64,000 nt of DNA from a bacterium. GTDB lineage: Bacteria > Elusimicrobiota > Elusimicrobia > Elusimicrobiales > UBA9959. The DNA is taken from assembly GCA_021811315.1 (NCBI GenBank), contig JAJZPF010000002.1:179349-243348 (forward strand), given 5' to 3'. This document shows, one piece after another, positions 25,550-34,072 of this stretch. Below the pieces are notes generated by a model that saw only the letters and a program-made list of their open reading frames with translations, was not told the origin of the DNA and searched no databases. How positions within the stretch are numbered: position 1 is the first letter of the stretch; every line of letters starts with the position of its first letter. A program made the translations under genes and the position numbers.

Positions 25550-26470
25550 CTATTTACTAATGCGTATACTGTCGCCGGAACTCCCGCCTAAAATTATTTC
25601 GGCACTGGGCATGTTGTACGTAATGGCGCCAAAATGCTCCAGCACATCATTTCCTATAAGGCCTTTTTCGATCGGTCCGTTGTCGTCGCTGTCGGAATCC
25701 GGCACAAAAAATGAAACCCGCCCTAGTTTTAGTTCGTCAAATTCAAATTTTTCAAACATATACTCTTTGCCTGGAACTCCATTCCACTCTTTTGCGCGGG
25801 TGGGTGTGCTTTTATATATGCCCCAACCGTCCGCAAATTTCCTTGGAACCATAAAGTTATTCGCTCCGCTGTCCAAAAGAAACGTGCCTATAAGGCCGTT
25901 CCAGGATAAATTCAGGCAAACTTTCGCTTTGCTTAGGCATGATTTATCCATCTTTAAAATAACGCGTTTATCGGCCGCTTCAAGATTTTGTTTTAAAAAA
26001 ACAAGTCTTTTGCCCTTATAGTCTATCTCAAATACCTGCTGCTTCAGATTGCGCAAAGAAATTAATCCATCAGCTGCTACTCCATCGTATTTAAGGCTAT
26101 TTCCTTTTATATCAAGGGTTTCATTCCATGGCATTGCCTGGTTATAAAGTTCCAATTCTCCTATTGTGAGCGTGCTCACAAATATAGAAATCACTCCGGA
26201 TTTGATTTCCGTGGTGCTGACGTTCAGTGAAAGATTACCGGACTCATCCATAAAATCGACGCCAGCTTTTTTTGCGAATTCCAAGTCGAGTGCTCCGATA
26301 TCGGCTCCTGTATCCAGAAGGAACAATCCTTTTGTTCCATTCACGGAAGCTTCTAGATAAAAGTGCGAATGCTTTTTCATTAAGGGTATAACGGAAATGA
26401 TGTTTTCTCCGGCCAATGATATTTGCGCTAACAAAAACGGAAGGATAATATAAATAATAGTCTTAAACAT
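25550..26470 (-). CDS. Secreted retropepsin-like aspartic protease with two catalytic-type domains
   Basis: 306 residues, signal peptide about 1-20 (LPFLLAQISLAGENI). Two repeats of the retropepsin-like fold are visible: FLLDTGADIGALD (about 50-62) and TFLLDSGANNFMVP (about 190-203), each with an Asp-Thr/Ser-Gly core. Two motifs in one chain suggest an intramolecular pseudo-dimer like pepsin. Exported, substrate unknown. Belongs to the aspartyl protease (gag-polyprotein-like) group common in bacteria. Codon use is more AT-rich than neighbouring genes, hinting at separate acquisition. Confidence 0.8.
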   Translation of the reverse strand: MFKTIIYIILPFLLAQISLAGENIISVIPLMKKHSHFYLEASVNGTKGLFLLDTGADIGALDLEFAKKAGVDFMDESGNLSLNVSTTEIKSGVISIFVSTLTIGELELYNQAMPWNETLDIKGNSLKYDGVAADGLISLRNLKQQVFEIDYKGKRLVFLKQNLEAADKRVILKMDKSCLSKAKVCLNLSWNGLIGTFLLDSGANNFMVPRKFADGWGIYKSTPTRAKEWNGVPGKEYMFEKFEFDELKLGRVSFFVPDSDSDDNGPIEKGLIGNDVLEHFGAITYNMPSAEIILGGSSGDSIRISK

Positions 26471-26553
26471 AAGCGTTAGCCCTCCACCTTAAAGAATTCA
26501 TAATCGTTTGCATAAGCTACCAAATTCGGCGTTCCATGCCGTTTATAGAGGAG

Positions 26554-26638
26554 AGGGGACGATGATTCCTAAATTACTAATTATCAACAATCAACCGACA
26601 ACTGTTAGTTATTAGGAATTTAGGAATCAGCGTCCCCT
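26554..26638. repeat. MITE-like imperfect palindrome, copy 2
   Basis: Left arm 26554-26581 and right arm 26611-26638 repeat the arms of 20166-20250 with two or three substitutions; the loop (atcaacaatcaaccgac) is also conserved. The conservation of loop as well as arms indicates a mobile unit rather than two unrelated hairpins. Confidence 0.85.
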
Positions 26639-26648
26639 AAATACGATA

Positions 26649-26950
26649 CTATCCCGCTTTCAGCGCGCTCTGAATGCCTTCCAGAAATTCTGCCACACCT
26701 TGGCGTTCTATATCCGCCAGCGTTTTCTAGTCTGGCCGGGCTAAGCACATTGGCCTTTGTTCACTCCCCGTATCGTTCTACGGCCGCTTAATAATCGCAG
26801 TATTTATTCTTACCCTTAAGATCCAGCGCGGAGGAATTAAAGAACACACTGCCATATAGCTCTTTCGCGGACTTATCGGCTATGTAGATAAATCCACCCT
26901 CGTTGGTGACCAATTCCGGGAGCTGAAAAGCTGGACTCTCCCGTCCCAAT
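26649..26950 (-). pseudogene. Two decayed C-terminal gene fragments
   Basis: Minus-strand reading from about 26950 gives SPAFQLPELVTNEGG, FIYIADKSAKELYGSVFFNS and ends KNKYCDY with a stop at 26788; a second fragment (LADIERQGVAEFLEGIQSAL) ends at 26649. Neither has a start codon or recognisable domain. They lie between regulatory element copy B and the MITE-like repeat, so they are probably leftovers of genes once driven by that element. Confidence 0.55.
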
Positions 26951-26974
26951 CTGGTAACCGCTTTCAATTACTAT

Positions 26975-27082
26975 GGCTATATTCTATGCTATCCCTGGCG
27001 CCTCTTGAAGTGTCCTTGGGCCCGCTGTATTAAAGCAAACGGCCTAACGCCGGGCCTAGACAACTTTACCGTGCCTTTACCG
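26975..27082 (-). promoter_or_regulatory. Conserved upstream element, copy B
   Basis: Minus strand: CGGTAAAGGCACGGTAAA (forward 27065-27082), then CTAGGCCCGGCGTTAGGC, CGTTTGC, GGGCCCAAGGACACTTCA. It is now followed only by the fragments at 26649-26950, an orphaned element. It directly abuts the terminator at 27084-27116. Confidence 0.72.
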
Positions 27083-27083
27083 T

Positions 27084-27116
27084 AAAAAAGCCCGCGTACC
27101 GAACGCGGGCTTTTTT
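27084..27116. terminator. Bidirectional intrinsic terminator
   Basis: Stem AAGCCCGCG / CGCGGGCTT with a 7-nt loop, flanked by A6 on one side and T6 on the other. It lies 15 nt past the L,D-transpeptidase stop and ends that transcript. Confidence 0.9.
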
Positions 27117-27131
27117 AACATATAACAAGTC

Positions 27132-27827
27132 CTAATTTACAGGTGTCTTCCCTTCCACACAAACACTGGTGTTAGCCTTCCCGTTCGCCTTGACCACTTC
27201 ATAAAGCGTCTTTGAATCCGCTTTGGACAGCCTTATGCAGCCGTGGGAGGCTGGCTTGCCCAGCAGCCATTCGGCTTCGGTACCGTGCAGCGCTATGTTG
27301 CCGTTAAAGAAGACCGAATTAGGCATAGGCGCGTTATTGTAAAGAGTCGAGTAATGCATCGCCTGTATAAAATCCGGGGCGAAGCACTTGCCGCTGCCGG
27401 GCGTGGCGAACTTGGGCGCGAGGCCGGAGGAGATCTTGAAAACCTTGCTGAACTTGGGCGCCTCTACGCTTAGCCGCTGCGCTCCCAAGTCTATCTTAAC
27501 GCGCACTAAAGCCTGCTTGGCCTTGGAGCTGTCGATGACGTAGCGGGACTCGTCGGACAGGCCGAACACAAGGCCGACTTCCTCCGGAGTATGTTCGTCT
27601 ATAAATCTATCAGGGTCGGCGGCGGCTTCCGCGCGCAGCGCTTCCAGGTCCGCTTCAGCCGCGGCTTCCGCCGAGCCGGAGATCTCGGAACCGTCTATGC
27701 GCGGCAGGCTTGCCGGCGGCAGCGAGGCCGCGCCCGAAGCGCTATTAAGGCCGGGCAGGTCAAAAGCGAAACCTGAGGACGCGAAAGAGAGCAAGGCCGC
27801 TACTAGAATGGTATTAGGCGTTTTCAT
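27132..27827 (-). CDS. L,D-transpeptidase (YkuD domain), exported
   Basis: 231 residues with a signal peptide (ILVAALLSFASSGFA). The C-terminal ~115 residues are a YkuD catalytic domain: NIALHGTEAEWLLG and the active-site motif KPASHGCIRLSKAD, with nucleophilic Cys and both histidines present. Such enzymes make 3-3 peptidoglycan crosslinks or attach proteins to the wall in the periplasm. The N-terminal ~75 residues are Ala/Glu-rich and unassigned. Followed by a strong terminator, so probably monocistronic. Confidence 0.9.
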   Translation of the reverse strand: MKTPNTILVAALLSFASSGFAFDLPGLNSASGAASLPPASLPRIDGSEISGSAEAAAEADLEALRAEAAADPDRFIDEHTPEEVGLVFGLSDESRYVIDSSKAKQALVRVKIDLGAQRLSVEAPKFSKVFKISSGLAPKFATPGSGKCFAPDFIQAMHYSTLYNNAPMPNSVFFNGNIALHGTEAEWLLGKPASHGCIRLSKADSKTLYEVVKANGKANTSVCVEGKTPVN

Positions 27828-27967
27828 TACTATTATTCAATCAAAAATAGTACTAAAGCCGTATGAGCCGAAAGTACCTCTAAAAGACGCCTTTTGGCCT
27901 CCCAGATATAGGTCCATCGTTATGGGGGCGTGTGTAAAACTCCGCAGGGCAGGGGTACACTCTACTT

Positions 27968-29092
27968 TTATTCCCCCTTGTAAGCTGCGGTCATTCTCTC
28001 CGGTGAAACCACCTTGTAACCGTTCTCCGCCAGCCATTTAACAAGTCTCTTCGCGGCGGTGCGGCTTTGCGAGTGGATGTCGTGCATCAGCACGATACCC
28101 TTGCCGCGCTGCTTTATGAGAGAGGTAGTCTTCAGGAAAAGTTCTTCAGGGTCTTTTGTTGACCAGTCCAGAGTGTCAATGGTCCAGCCGACCGGAACCA
28201 GTCCCAGCTTAATGTCTATCGCTTTCAAGGCCTCCGGGGAAATTATGCCGTAAGGAGGCCTGAAGAAAACTGGTTTCCGCCCGACAGCGGCGGCTATGGA
28301 CGCACTGACTCCGCCAAGTTGGTCCAGGGTTTCCTCTGTGGAAAGGGCCGTAAACGGCTTGCCTGACCCAGTGGCATGGTTATAGCCGTGCACGGCGACC
28401 GAGTGCCCGTCCAACGCGGTCCGCTTTACAAGTTCTTTTCCATTCGGCCCCAGCTTAGAACCGAGCACGAAGAACACGGAAGACGCGCCCGCGTCTTTCA
28501 TCGCGGAGGAGACCTCTTCCGTCAATTGACCCGGCCCGTCGTCGAAAGTTAGAATAACTTCGCCTTTTTTCAGGAAGCCGTCGTACTGCACCAGGAAAGG
28601 CACACTATTTTTGACGTAATTTATCTGGCAATACCCCAGCTTTATAGGCACACCGCGCATTTCCATGGAATGAGGCTCGTTACCCCTGGAAAAACCGAAA
28701 ACAGAACTAAGCTCGGCCAGCACCCCCCGGGAGATCTCCCCGTTCTTACGCGTAAGCCCTGAATCAAGTACCTCGCGGGAAAAGCCTGTTTTCCTTTCTA
28801 TAAGCATCCCCACTGCCTCCAGCCTGCCGCGCAGATATTGCCCCGAAGCCGAAACTTCCAGGAATACAGGACTATCCTGCCGGGCAGAATAGGCTACGTT
28901 GGAATAGACTTTCAACGCCGAATAAATTTCATAATATTCCGCCTTAAGCGAGTCCAGGTCGGCCGAAGGCGCAGGAACAGAAGGGACCTCAACGACTGAA
29001 GGCTCCTTGGGCGACCGCAATTCCAGAGCGGAAAGTGAAAAAAAAGGAAAAAGAGAAACTATCGAAACCAGGAAGAATGATTTTATATTCAT
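27968..29092 (-). CDS. Secreted polysaccharide deacetylase (NodB homology, CE4)
   Basis: 374 residues with a signal peptide (SIVSLFPFFSLSALE). The NodB domain occupies about 175-365: motif 1 VILTFDDGPGQ, motif 2 HSVAVHGYNHA (zinc ligands H-x-x-x-H), motif 3 FFRPPYGIIS, later LDWSTKDP and IVLMHDIH. CE4 enzymes remove N- or O-acetyl groups from peptidoglycan, chitin or exopolysaccharide; the target is not evident. Element copy C sits upstream at 29190-29298. A short degraded copy of its 3' end occurs at 30118-30236. Confidence 0.9.
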   Translation of the reverse strand: MNIKSFFLVSIVSLFPFFSLSALELRSPKEPSVVEVPSVPAPSADLDSLKAEYYEIYSALKVYSNVAYSARQDSPVFLEVSASGQYLRGRLEAVGMLIERKTGFSREVLDSGLTRKNGEISRGVLAELSSVFGFSRGNEPHSMEMRGVPIKLGYCQINYVKNSVPFLVQYDGFLKKGEVILTFDDGPGQLTEEVSSAMKDAGASSVFFVLGSKLGPNGKELVKRTALDGHSVAVHGYNHATGSGKPFTALSTEETLDQLGGVSASIAAAVGRKPVFFRPPYGIISPEALKAIDIKLGLVPVGWTIDTLDWSTKDPEELFLKTTSLIKQRGKGIVLMHDIHSQSRTAAKRLVKWLAENGYKVVSPERMTAAYKGE

Positions 29093-29189
29093 ATTTTTCT
29101 CACACCGCTACATTTTTATCTCATCGGATCTTTGTGGCCGCTGCGGGAAACTCGGATTTACCGCCTTTACTGCTATACCGACTTCTTCT

Positions 29190-29298
29190 GGTTATAGTTT
29201 ACGGGATAATTCCACGCTCTAAAAATGTCCTTGGCACCTAATTTTTCGATTAAATGGTCCATTGGCTGGTCCCAAACAACTTTACCGTTGCTTTACCG
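29190..29298 (-). promoter_or_regulatory. Conserved upstream element, copy C
   Basis: Minus strand: CGGTAAAGCAACGGTAAA (forward 29281-29298), TTGTTTGGGACCAGCCAATG, GTGCCAAGGACAT and -10-like GTAAACTATAACCA. It precedes the polysaccharide deacetylase gene, about 100 bp from its start. On the other strand it also lies just upstream of the OmpR-type regulator gene (29409), which could therefore autoregulate. Confidence 0.75.
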
Positions 29299-29408
29299 AA
29301 CACAAAAAAAGATCCATCTCCCGAAACCTCATCGGGATTTTTAGCGTAATAATTAGTATATTGGTGAACTGAAAGATACCGCAACATACTGCGGTTCGCG
29401 GGAGAATT

Positions 29409-30092
29409 ATGAAACAACTCACTATACTTGTAGTCGAGGACGATAAGTTGAACAGGGACATGGTAAAGGCCGCTTTTAAGGAGGACGGGCACATAGTCTG
29501 CACCGCGGCGTCCATAGGAGAGTGCCGCAAAGCTCTGGAAGAGATCAAGCCAGATATTATCGTACTGGACAGAGGCCTGCCGGACGGCGACGGACTTCAG
29601 TTATGCCTTAACATAAAAAAAGACTCCGCGCTTAAGACTATTCCGATACTTATGCTTACCGGCAAGGCGGAAGTCGCGGATAAGATCCTTGGCTTGAGAT
29701 TCGGCGCGGATGATTACCTGTCCAAGCCTTTCGATATTGACGAGCTGCGCGCCAGGGTGGACGCGATAATAAGAAGAGTTTACGGGAATCTTACAGAAAG
29801 GATGACCCGGTGCGGGATAACAATAGACATTAAGTCGAAGACCGTTACCCTGAAAGACCGACCCATTGAGTTGACCAACAGAGAGTTCGCCCTGCTGCGC
29901 GCATTTATGGAAAACCCGAACATTGTTCTTACGCGCGAATCACTGATCAAGGCGGTCTGGAATGGCGCCGAGCTGGCCAGCTCAAAAGTGGTGGATGTAA
30001 CGGTAATGAATTTGCGCCGGAAACTAGGAGAAGAGGAAAGCCCGATCTGCTCAGTAAGGTCTTGTGGTTACAAATTCGTGAGCGCGGACTAA
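29409..30092 (+). CDS. OmpR/PhoB-family response regulator
   Basis: 227 residues: receiver domain (1-120) with acidic pair VVEDDKLNRD, phosphoacceptor Asp in IIVLDRGLPDGDG and the conserved Lys in YLSKPFDIDELRA, then a winged-helix DNA-binding domain (about 128-227; ELTNREFALLRAFMENP, VVDVTVMNLRRKLGE). Phosphorylation by a cognate kinase would promote binding to tandem direct repeats. No kinase gene is adjacent. It is the best local candidate for binding the GGTAAA direct-repeat elements, one of which lies immediately upstream. Convergent or divergent neighbours are unrelated. Confidence 0.9.
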   Translation: MKQLTILVVEDDKLNRDMVKAAFKEDGHIVCTAASIGECRKALEEIKPDIIVLDRGLPDGDGLQLCLNIKKDSALKTIPILMLTGKAEVADKILGLRFGADDYLSKPFDIDELRARVDAIIRRVYGNLTERMTRCGITIDIKSKTVTLKDRPIELTNREFALLRAFMENPNIVLTRESLIKAVWNGAELASSKVVDVTVMNLRRKLGEEESPICSVRSCGYKFVSAD

Positions 30093-30117
30093 ATCCCCCT
30101 TATCCCCCCCTGAAAAC

Positions 30118-30236
30118 AATGGCGAGCCTCTCCGGGGAAACCACATTGTGCCGTTCTCCGACAACCATATAAAAAGGCTCTTACGGCGGTACGGATGTCG
30201 TGCATCAGCACTATACTCTTGCCGCTTTACCGTGCC
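30118..30236 (-). pseudogene. Degraded 3' fragment of the polysaccharide deacetylase gene
   Basis: Stretches such as ctctccggggaaaccac, ccgttctccg and gatgtcgtgcatcagca match the region 27990-28105 of the deacetylase gene in the same orientation, with many substitutions and small deletions. The coding frame is lost. Too short to be functional. Confidence 0.7.
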
Positions 30237-30385
30237 TCCCGGCCTTTTCGCTTTTGACTTACGTCGGAGTGAGCTGTAATAATCGCAAACAGCGGGACAA
30301 CATGTCGCTATTGCGGAACGCGTGGGCAAATACCTACAATTCATTTGCAGACCGTCGGAGTTTGTGGCACAGGGAGGTATACGAT

Positions 30386-31237
30386 ATGAGCACAATATTT
30401 TCAGCTGCTTTATGCAGGGCCAGGAAAGAGGCGGGGTTTTCTACCGCTTACCGGTTCTTTTACGACAACGGCGGGGCGCAAGGGATCGGGTTTTCTTACA
30501 GGCAATATCTTCGGATGGAGGAGGGAAAAAGCCTTCCGGAGTGCAATAAACTCAATAAGCTTTTCTTAGCCCTCAGAATCCCGCTTTTCAGCACTGCAAC
30601 TCATGAGCTCGCGATAGCGTGGTTAAAGACAATGACTGGCAAGGAAGCGTATGCTTATGTCTTTAGCGCCCTGATCCGCGAACAAACCGGGGAAAGCGCC
30701 CTTTCGCCCATACATACTGTAGTAAAGAGCGCGATGGAAGGAAGAAAATATTACATAAACCACGAACAGTACCGCGCCATCCTTACGAACCCGGACACCT
30801 TTATCTGTTTCACCGCGCTCAGTTCTGATACCGGGGCATGGTCCGCGGACCAGACAGCGAAAGCGCTGCGTCTCTCCAAAGAGGCGGCCGACGCGGCCAT
30901 GAAAATACTTGCCGCGGTGAAGATCCTGAAAAGAATGAAGAACGGGGATTACAAATGCCCTCTCGCCTCGAAAGATCTGGAACTGCCGCATTTTGACGCC
31001 ACAGAACCGGAGTTGCAGGCAAAGATGCTGAAATATAAGAACGATCTGATAGCCTTAGGCACCGGCGAATGGGGCTGCGGAGGGATCCTCCGCGCGGATT
31101 CAACGGTTTTGCGCAATCTTTACCCGGTAATGATGATGAACATCCCTACCGCCCAAGCCTACGCCATCTCCAGGAAAACGGACAGATCGGCCCTCTTCTA
31201 TATTGAGTGCAAGGTAGTAAAATTAAGAGATTTTTAA
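30386..31237 (+). CDS. Predicted DNA-binding regulator (HTH N-terminus, winged-helix-like C-terminal part)
   Basis: 283 residues from the ATG at 30386, chosen for GGGAGG 8 nt upstream; a longer frame reaches 30200 but covers the deacetylase remnant. The N-terminus (STIFSAALCRARKEAGF, YRQYLRMEEGKSLPEC) resembles an Xre-type helix-turn-helix. Further on, WSADQTAKALRLSKEAADAAMKIL followed by KRMKNGDYKCP looks like a winged helix. The layout recalls the TIGR02147/DUF4423 regulators of Fibrobacter-like bacteria, but I could not confirm that. Target unknown. Confidence 0.6.
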   Translation: MSTIFSAALCRARKEAGFSTAYRFFYDNGGAQGIGFSYRQYLRMEEGKSLPECNKLNKLFLALRIPLFSTATHELAIAWLKTMTGKEAYAYVFSALIREQTGESALSPIHTVVKSAMEGRKYYINHEQYRAILTNPDTFICFTALSSDTGAWSADQTAKALRLSKEAADAAMKILAAVKILKRMKNGDYKCPLASKDLELPHFDATEPELQAKMLKYKNDLIALGTGEWGCGGILRADSTVLRNLYPVMMMNIPTAQAYAISRKTDRSALFYIECKVVKLRDF

Positions 31238-31588
31238 TCCACTCCCCCCCCGACACTTACTTCCTTCGCAGGGTTCCACCACGGCAAGCAAGCGGGAAAA
31301 CGCGTGTATGTAGTTAGTAGTAAAACCAATCAGGACCGGGCCGCTTCGGAACACTGGGCGCCTGGGGTTTGGGTTGGGGAAGTGAGGAACAGCAGCCCGG
31401 CCCGCAATTTAAATTTAAAAACACGGACAGCCACAAGAAATGTTTAGCCATGTTGCCCGTATTTTTATTTTCGCCACCCGACGCGAGCTACTAAACAGCA
31501 ACTTCACCCGCGAGATTACAGGTTTTTAGATTTCAACTACGCCAGCAGCAGCTAAAATCCGTCCCAGAATAATAGAGGTCCGTCCGGA
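31238..31588. other. Non-coding gap with no recognisable feature
   Basis: About 350 bp between the HTH gene and a receiver gene. No ORF with coding character, no hairpin terminator and no copy of the local repeat families was seen. Confidence 0.5.
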
Positions 31589-31951
31589 CTACTTTGAGAG
31601 GGCTTTTTTTACGGCGGCAAGTATGCTACTGGCGCTGTCGGCTTTGCAGACGAAGGCGTCGCAACAGCAGTTGGCGGGTTCCTCGCCAATTCCGCTGAGC
31701 ATTATCACCGGGATGTCACTGAGGCCTGGGGCGGACTTGATACGGCAGCACAGCATGCTGCCATCCTCAGCGCCCAGTCTGACATCCGATATAATGCAAT
31801 GCGGACGGTTCCGGCTGAGAATATCCATTGCACCGGCGCAATTCTGAGCGGTAAGCACGCAGTAGCCCTCCGCGGAAAGGAGTTTCTCCAGAAGGGAAAG
31901 CCAGTCTTCTTCATCATCAATAATAAGCAGTGTTTTTCCATCAGTTGTCAT
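31589..31951 (-). CDS. Single-domain response regulator (CheY-like receiver)
   Basis: 120 residues covering only a receiver domain: LLIIDDEEDWLSLLEKLL (acidic pocket), phosphoacceptor Asp in CIISDVRLGAEDG, Thr/Ser switch in VIMLSGIGEE and Lys in FVCKADSASS. A cluster of four cysteines (LCCRIK, NCCCDAF) is unusual for a receiver. No output domain, so it should act by protein-protein contact. Kinase partner not adjacent. Confidence 0.88.
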   Translation of the reverse strand: MTTDGKTLLIIDDEEDWLSLLEKLLSAEGYCVLTAQNCAGAMDILSRNRPHCIISDVRLGAEDGSMLCCRIKSAPGLSDIPVIMLSGIGEEPANCCCDAFVCKADSASSILAAVKKALSK

Positions 31952-32023
31952 AACGTTAAGAGGCTTACATGAAAAGTATATTCTATGATGAAATTAACGA
32001 TCTTATAATCTTCGCCTTATTTT

Positions 32024-32905
32024 CTAACGACGAAACCTCGCAAGGCGGAACCCGATGCTGCTGAGGCGGAAGCCAGGGTCGTAGGCGTTGCGGTAAGCGG
32101 CCCGCAGGTTTCCGGCGCTAACGCTGCTGAAGTCGCCGCCGCGAAACACCCGGTAGGAGCCCGCACCTTCGAACGCACTCCCGTCAACAGGCGCGCCTTT
32201 ATACGAATCCTGGTATTTGTCCTGCACCCACTGCCACACATTCCCCGCCATGTCGCACAAACCCTGCGCGGTGTTCCCGGCCGGCTTTGAGCACACAGGC
32301 ATCGTGCTGTCTCTACCGCAACCGTCACCGCCGTTACCATGCATCACGGCCTTGGCGCAGGTCGGCTCATCATTACCCCAAGGGTATTTCCGACTCTTCC
32401 CACCGCTCGTAGCCGCATATTCCCATTCGGACTCACTGGGTAATCTGGCGCCTTTGAACTTTGCGTATTTATCCGCCTGGTCCCAATCCACGCAGTTGAC
32501 CGGGTGAAGCTGCCGGCCAGCCACACCCCAGTTGCAGTAGTAGCCGGTGGCCGGTTCAGTACACCCGCCTTTGATCACGCACTCCGCGTATTGTTCTACT
32601 GTCACCGCCGTTTTAGACATATCAAAAGTTTTGATGGCGACCTCATGGATCGGTTTGGAGCCTTCAAAGCCTTTTTCACCGCTGACCGTCCCCATAGTGA
32701 ACTTTCCGCCGGGGATGGTGATGAACTCGACCGGATACCTGGGCCCAGACACGGCTACCGCGCGCTCTCCGCCAGACTGACCGATAACCCCGTTATCGGC
32801 GACGGCATTCCTAAGGTCGGACGGGATGCCGTTATGCGTCCGCGTGCAAGCCGACATGCCCGCGGTCAGGGCTATAAGCGCAAATACTGCTATCCTGGTT
32901 TTCAT
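32024..32905 (-). CDS. Lipoprotein with FGE-like domain and PSDLR leader (array member 1)
   Basis: 293 residues. The leader reads ALIALTAGMSACTRTHNGIP, SDLRNAVADN; here the residue after the signal is Cys in a lipobox (MSAC) where the other members have Tyr, so this one should be lipidated. Residues about 55-290 form an FGE-sulfatase/C-type-lectin-like fold: FITIPGGKFTMGTVSGEKG, KTAVTVEQYAEC, LPSESEWEYAATSGG, MAGNVWQWVQDKYQ, SIGFRLARF. The copper-binding cysteines of true formylglycine-generating enzymes are missing, so sulfatase activation is unlikely; ligand binding or a structural role fits better. It ends the array on its downstream side. Confidence 0.85.
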   Translation of the reverse strand: MKTRIAVFALIALTAGMSACTRTHNGIPSDLRNAVADNGVIGQSGGERAVAVSGPRYPVEFITIPGGKFTMGTVSGEKGFEGSKPIHEVAIKTFDMSKTAVTVEQYAECVIKGGCTEPATGYYCNWGVAGRQLHPVNCVDWDQADKYAKFKGARLPSESEWEYAATSGGKSRKYPWGNDEPTCAKAVMHGNGGDGCGRDSTMPVCSKPAGNTAQGLCDMAGNVWQWVQDKYQDSYKGAPVDGSAFEGAGSYRVFRGGDFSSVSAGNLRAAYRNAYDPGFRLSSIGFRLARFRR

Positions 32906-33012
32906 ATATTATTTCCAGTTAGCACCTATTTACAATTCTTCAACGACACTGGATTTTGCATCTGCGACTTAAACTCCGTGCCTGGCAGTTGCCCGTGCGG
33001 ACGGACAACGCT

Positions 33013-33960
33013 TCAGTCGGCCGGACTCGGATCCACATCGTTGATCAGCACGCGGCAGGATGAGCCTGTCAGGCAGCCCTGTTTGATGAGATTGAGCCGC
33101 GCCATAGCGGCATAAAGATACACGTAGACTTTGGACGGCGGCGCGTCCAACCCCGGCGCGTACGCAATGTCGCCGCCTAGGAAATATTGGTCCAAAGGCC
33201 GCCGCTTGTCGTAAAATTCCCCGGACTCGCCGCTCCGACTGCTTCCAAAAGACATATTGCTTCCGACCGCCTCATAACTGTTTTCAACCACGAACAAAGC
33301 GTCCTTGAACTGCGGCCCGCGGATATATCCCTCTACGGGGCCTCCGGACTTAAGCTCGAACTCAAGATGCATCCGGGGGATCTCGTAAACGGAGATGTTT
33401 TTAAGATCTCTTATGAGTTTATCCATGTCCCCTGTATTATTGTTATCGACACCGAGATAGGACCTAACCGCTACGGGATTAGGAGAATCCGCGTGGAACA
33501 GCTGTATATCGGCGTTGTACTGTAAGACGCTGCTCGACGGGATAGAAAGCGCGGGGGTTTGGAAACTTCCGTCCGGAGCAACGGCAACCTCGGCTGACTT
33601 CGTACCGCAGCTTTTCGAGAATCCGAAGACGCTTTTTCTACAATCGAGACGGATCACAAGTTTATGTTTGGAGGGCGGCCGTTCCCGGGTATAACTGATA
33701 AGCCGGCCGGAGACCGGAGCCAGCACGAAAATATCAGAAAAACTTTTCGAGACACCCAAAACGCCGACATCCGCCGGCGCGGCCTTCGGTAGCGGCACAT
33801 TCGCTTTATCCTTCTCAATAACGGGGATAGCGGTATCAAATTTCCCATTGTCCGCCACGGCGTCCCTAAGGTCGGACGGGAGGGCTTTGTGCGGGCGAGT
33901 GTAGGCGAACACGCCCGCGGTTACCGCTATAAGCGCAACTGCTGTTATTTTAGTCTTCAT
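33013..33960 (-). CDS. Secreted protein of unknown fold with PSDLRDAVADN leader (array member 2)
   Basis: 315 residues from the ATG at 33960, which follows GGAGGTAACATT, the ribosome-site block shared by the array. Leader: signal peptide about 1-20, then YTRPHKALPSDLRDAVADN and FDTAIPVIEKDKANVPLPKA. The remaining ~240 residues are not recognised; they have paired cysteines (LDCRKSV, SKSCGTK; QGCLTGSSCRVL) and beta-rich character. Exported or periplasmic by the signal peptide. Function unknown. Confidence 0.78.
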   Translation of the reverse strand: MKTKITAVALIAVTAGVFAYTRPHKALPSDLRDAVADNGKFDTAIPVIEKDKANVPLPKAAPADVGVLGVSKSFSDIFVLAPVSGRLISYTRERPPSKHKLVIRLDCRKSVFGFSKSCGTKSAEVAVAPDGSFQTPALSIPSSSVLQYNADIQLFHADSPNPVAVRSYLGVDNNNTGDMDKLIRDLKNISVYEIPRMHLEFELKSGGPVEGYIRGPQFKDALFVVENSYEAVGSNMSFGSSRSGESGEFYDKRRPLDQYFLGGDIAYAPGLDAPPSKVYVYLYAAMARLNLIKQGCLTGSSCRVLINDVDPSPAD

Positions 33961-34072
33961 AATGTTACCTCCAGAGCTATCGCTATTGGCCCTTACTGAG
34001 AGGGGACACGACATACACTTCTCTGAGTGATCAGCATTGCATCCCCTGTTCAGACCGCCGCTATTTTCAGCT

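Noticed and set aside
30200..30385. N-terminal extension of the HTH regulator
   Set aside because: The extension reads through the deacetylase remnant and lacks an RBS; GGGAGG precedes the ATG at 30386.
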